A stretch of 21,000 nt of DNA. Source: Mesostigma viride (Eukaryota; Streptophyta; Mesostigmatophyceae; Mesostigmatales; Mesostigmataceae). How positions within the stretch are numbered: the first letter of the stretch is position 1; the number at the start of each line of letters is the position of its first letter. The DNA lies in contig RPFO01000299.1 in NCBI GenBank assembly GCA_009746045.1, positions 1,046,307-1,067,306 of the forward strand, in the 5' to 3' direction. The notes under the pieces were generated by a model, which was not told the DNA's origin, did not search any database, and saw nothing but the letters and a program-made list of their open reading frames with translations. Of the stretch, positions 17,140 to 21,000 are shown in pieces. Both the position numbers and the translations under genes were made by a program.

Positions 17140-20100
17140 ATGGCTACTGCGCTCGCGCCTCCCGCGGTGGCAGTTAGGGTCAGCTGTAGCTCCTCGTCTC
17201 AATGCCAGCAGAGGAGCAGTTTTGTGGGACAATCACTTCAAGCTACAAGAATCTGCAAGCAGGCGGCAAAGCAGAGCGCTGCTGCTCCTTTGAGGTTCGG
17301 ATAATTCGGCATTCGTCAGCGTTTGTGGCAGGCGAGAGCGCAGCTGATCGATGCAGAATCTGGCATACCTCGGCTCCTTGCCAGTTTCTAGTGCACCCAT
17401 AGATCCGTAGCAGCAGATACAACGGTGGATCTCTCGTATGCGGCTGCACCGTTAGCTTGCGCGTTTGCTGCCCGGATGGCTGATTGCGACCCGTGAATTA
17501 TTCTACCAAATTTTCCTGTGGTGATTCTGCAGGTTCAGGAAATCGACGTCTTGTGAATATAGCTGGGACACCGCGAAGTCAACGACACGTCACGTCGGTG
17601 AGTAGTATCCATGGAGCCGCGACGTCTGTATGTCATCTCCTCCGCCGTCGTTGCAATGCCCCCCCGGTTGTGAATGATCCCCGCCGCGCTTGGAAAACAA
17701 GCTTCCCGTGTGGTCATCCCCGAGCTGCTGCTGACGTTGCCATAAGCTTGAACCCGTAGCGTCTTCTACCAATCATCCGCCTCCCCGACTTTTCTACAGG
17801 TCCTCTTTTTGTTCTGTTGCCCCTGATCCAGTATTTGGCAGGGGCCTGCCAGTCTTCTGCCCGGTGCCAATGCCATTGCAAACCGTACCTGCGCCACCCT
17901 GCGTAACACCCTCCATCACCACACATCGTGCACCTTTCATCCTGTAACCCATACTCCTTTCTGGAAGGGAAACAAATTCCATACTGTGCTCCTGAATGCC
18001 CCCCCTTACCCCCCCCACCCCACCCCTTTCTTTTATTGTTTGCCAGCCTGGAAGAGCCCCGATGATGCGGCCGCGTGGCCCATCGCCAGCAACCAGGGAC
18101 CCTATAAAAATGCCCAGGAAGACCCCGCCGCGGCGCCTCAATCCGCCGCGCCTGGTTCGTCCGGCAGCACCCCCTGGGCCATCCACCAGAGCAACTTCTC
18201 CAAGTTCTTCCCGACCGCCCCCAAGGACATCAAGGCGTCGGTGGCCAACATGATCTACGGCGTGCACCACATCGGCATCACCGTGAGCGACATGGAGACG
18301 TCGACCAAGTTCTACACCGAGGTGCTCCCGGGCACGCTCATTGTGCAGGGCAAGGGGTTCAAGGGTGACGGCATCCACAACATCTTGCTGGGGCACGAGG
18401 AGGCGGAGGGCAAGGTGGTCCCAGACCTGCGCAACGGACGGCAGCTGCTGGACGTGGCGTTCATCCAGGTGGGTGCTGGGTGTTTTCTTGGAAGGGGGGG
18501 GAGGGCGGCAGGCTGGGGGAGAGGGGTGGGGTGGGGTGGGGGATAGTGTTGTTTGGGTGTGGGTGTGAAGGGGGGGCGGGGGGGGGGGGGGGGGGGGGGC
18601 GGCACTACGTTGCAGGCGTTTCAGGCTCAAGCTAGTTCTTCTGGCCAGCACTTTGCAGTACAAAGAGACATGAATCGTTACAAGCGGTGGACGAAGGGTC
18701 TATTTCGTTTGTTTTGATGATGTGATGCCAACATGTCAAGGTTTCATCTGGAGCGCAACTAGGATTGTCGCAAGGCGATTCAGCTCTATGGACCAGGGCG
18801 GGCCAGGGCAGGGCAGGGGAAGACAGGAAAAGATCCATGTCCCTCTGTGCATAAGGCACACTGGTCTGCACCCACATTGTGTACGCATATACGTGGCACT
18901 CAGCTGCTTCTTGTCTCCTCCTGTTTGCTGTGCTGTGCCCCTCCCCCCACCCCCCCCCCCGCCCCACCCCCATCCACCGAACCGGCCACGATTGCCACCA
19001 CCACGTCACAAACAACGTCCTTCCCCCCCTCCCTGTTTCAACCACTAACGACAGTTCCAAAACGTGATCATCGAGCTGCTGCGGTACTACAATGCGGACG
19101 ACAACACGACCTTCCCGGTAGGTAGCACAGCTGGCAGGGTGGGGCGTGGCGGCCTTCGATGGCAAGAGCTGTGCGCCATGCGCGAGACGATGAAACATGG
19201 GTCATGCCATGCGTTCTGCCTTGGCATATCAATTTTACGTGAAGGGAAGTGCAGTGTAGGGCGGGCTGGGCTGGGGGGGGCTGGGCTGGGATCCTTGGTC
19301 GTGACGGGCGGTGGGTTGCGGGGCTAGGGCCTTGGGCTGAGGGCACACGTTCAGGAGCCACGCACACAAAACAGTGTATACACATGTGTACAAATAGAAA
19401 AGAATAGAAAACCTTACGTTGCATGCACACTAGGAAGCTCCTTTCGCCGGGGAGCTAAACATCTGCAAGCCTCCCATGGTTGCCTTCCTCCACGTTTACC
19501 CGGTTTCCCACCAAGCCAGGTATGAGATTAGTCCCTGGCTAATTATGAGCTTAGTCCCCAGAACGTTTCCAAGCTCTGAAGACTTGCAGCAATTCATCAT
19601 TTGTAGCACCCCCCGGCGCACCTTAAGCCGAGCACGCACACTCACAGCGGCCTACCCACCCACCCAGCCAGCCACCCTTTGAAATAGATAGCTGTTACAC
19701 ACTGACTCTGCCCCCCTGCAAACCCAGCACTTGTTCCCGCTCCCCGGTCGCTTTGGTTACCTGGCAGCCCAGCTGCCCAGTCCTGCCTAACTACTGTGGC
19801 CCTTCACTTTCGTCATATCAATGGTGGTCATGAATAGTTAACATTGGTATATGCCTTGTAGTGTTTAAAGCAGGAACAATGGCAGGGAAAGACTGGGCTT
19901 TTGTTACTGCATCAAGTTTTTGTCCGTGTCATGAAATCAAATTTGTTTTTGCACCTGTGACACGCTTGTGATATCTACCTCGTTTTCCAGGGTGGCCTCT
20001 GGCAACACCCTGTGCCGCACCCATCCATAGGATTCCAGGCGGCACTCACACGCAGCCTTTCTTGTAGCTATATTCCAATCTTAAATATTTCTGGTCAATA

Positions 20101-20351
20101 TTTCTCCTACCACCCCCTCTTTTGATTCCCATGCGTGACTGGGTTCGCGCATGCCCTGCTTGCATCCACTGGTCCCCCCCTCCCCCCCCCTCAAAAAAAA
20201 TGTTCTTGTGCAGCAAATGCACGACAACACTGCGCCTTCGTACGTGAACAACATGCACATCAGCTTCTACCTGGCGGATGAGGTGGACCCGGACATGTTC
20301 AGCTTGTGGATCGAGCAGGAGTCCCATGCGCGCGGCATGCATAAAGTGCAG
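17140..20351 (+). CDS. VOC-superfamily (glyoxalase-like) protein, 3'-incomplete (5 exons)
   Basis: Phase-compatible exons: 17140-17294, 17533-17597, 18047-18468, 19055-19117 and 20214-20351 (281 codons). Exon 1 opens MATALAPPAVAVRVSC at a TTCCATGG context and is Ala/Ser/Arg-rich without acids, like a plastid transit peptide. The fold begins at about residue 142 with IYGVHHIGITVSDMETSTKF, where H148 is the usual first metal ligand. IIELLRY (E221) closes the first beta-alpha-beta3 module. NNMHISFYLADEVD (H250) opens the second; its final Glu would lie past the window or in unseen exons. Such proteins bind a metal and act as lyases, isomerases or dioxygenases; the substrate cannot be told here. 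Exons 3-5 are strong (donors GTGGGT, GTAGGT, GTACGG). Exon 2 has a perfect GTGAGT donor, but exon 1's donor GTTCGG is weak. Confidence 0.75.
18578..18599 (+). repeat. 22-base G homopolymer in intron 3
   Basis: A run of 22 G follows GGGGGGC within a G-rich 100-bp stretch right after the exon 3 donor of the VOC gene. A C-rich stretch (about 18940-18970) sits near the 3' end of the same intron, so the two could pair in the transcript. Exact length is uncertain because homopolymers are error-prone. Confidence 0.9.
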
Positions 20352-20449
20352 GTACGGCGCGGCCTGCTGGCCATCGTGCATTAAGTTGCCGGTGCGGTGC
20401 TGGTCTTGTGTGTATTCATGATGGGGTGCTGAATATGCGTAATGTTCAG

Positions 20450-20467
20450 GTGAACAGCTCCCTGCTG
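20450..20467 (+). CDS. Possible sixth exon (VNSSLL) of the VOC gene
   Basis: After a GTTCAG acceptor (ending at 20449), 18 in-phase bases encode VNSSLL before a GTAATG donor. If the donor is not used, the frame runs on to a TAG near 20564. The second VOC module needs about 30-40 more residues ending in a Glu ligand, and neither reading supplies them. The gene therefore probably continues beyond this window. Weak call. Confidence 0.25.
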
Positions 20468-21000
20468 GTAATGTTTTTACCGTTCAAAGTGTGCGGCCAT
20501 GTGCATGAAGTCCACATGCAGTGCTGGCCCTCTGCATCTAGTGCAGGCACATAGCTGCACGTCGAAAAGCCATTGTTGGAGGGCCAGCCGAGCGACGATT
20601 TGTGTCTTCTGGGGAAGGAGCGTGCTTAGGTGGGCGAGCACGCCAGCTGATAGTTCCACACATTGCCTCTCTCTTCCGCACCGTGGCTCCAGAATGGGGT
20701 TGCATATGATACGCGTTGTTGTCAGAGAGGCTGCCGGTCTCGTCATGATGCCAGTTTCTGGCGCGGCCTAATTTCGGGGGATGAGGGGGGTGGGGGGGAT
20801 GTCATCACCTGGGGTGCCAGGTAAGATGCCCCCCCGCACCCCCATGCATGGGTAGTAATGCCAATGCATGAGCTTCCTGCCTGACTGGTAGCAGGAGCGA
20901 GTTTCACGCGAGAAGGCAGGGTTCTGATGGGTACTATGTATGTGCAATGCTTTGGGTTTGCAAGCGGATGCCTGGGGGTGGACACGGCGGCTAAGACGAG
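20468..21000. other. Probable intron or downstream sequence of the VOC gene
   Basis: Nothing coding was recognised on either strand. G/C runs near 20777-20838 resemble the gene's other introns. Whether this is intron or 3' flank cannot be decided here. Confidence 0.35.

Noticed and set aside
18578-18599. 22-base G run as a functional element
   Set aside because: Could form a quadruplex or pair with the intron's C-rich end. But G/C homopolymers are common in such introns and their length is unreliable in assemblies.

Overview
The window looks like nuclear DNA of a green alga (Chlorophyta, probably of the Chlamydomonas/Volvox type). Coding exons are GC-rich and short. Introns have GTGNGT/GTANGT donors and carry long G or C runs. 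Predicted N-termini look like plastid transit peptides, and the left half is crowded with retroelement debris. No rRNA, tRNA, prokaryotic operon or CRISPR array was recognised.

Left part (1-6590): mostly non-genic sequence with remnants of mobile elements. There are three minus-oriented copies of a short SINE-like family ending in (TTAA)n (1164, 1527, 3444). There is a YIDD-type reverse transcriptase fragment (1976-2547, +), a frameshifted LINE endonuclease fragment (3770-4400, +), and a broken C-terminal zinc-finger tail of another retroelement (5983-6340, -). A (CTGGAG)19 microsatellite lies at 4607-4720.

Middle (6578-10585): a three-layer nest of transposable elements. A short plus-oriented element with target duplication (AT)CAGCGGGGAAG was split by a minus-oriented LINE-like element with target duplication (A)GGGCTAT. 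That element carries an L1-type ORF1 but no ORF2. Its ORF1 was in turn split by a 1.74 kb non-autonomous piggyBac-like element with a TTAA duplication and 14-bp perfect inverted repeats. The LINE, the outer element and the SINE-like copies all end in the same kind of stem-loop plus (TTAA)n tail, with compensatory stem changes.

Right part (about 11300-21000): two divergently transcribed host genes. On the minus strand (16540 down to about 11818, possibly 11309) I could thread seven phase-compatible exons of a protein with two tandem carboxymuconolactone-decarboxylase-like domains. On the plus strand (17140 to at least 20351) five phase-compatible exons encode a protein with a vicinal-oxygen-chelate (glyoxalase-like) fold that is incomplete at the window edge. 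Both predicted proteins start with similar transit-peptide-like sequences and share a roughly 600-bp intergenic region, so a shared plastid destination and co-regulation are reasonable inferences. A 49-bp tandem array starts right at a 5' splice site of the minus-strand gene and repeats that donor motif in each unit.

All assignments come from reading translated motifs and splice-site phase by eye. No database search was possible.
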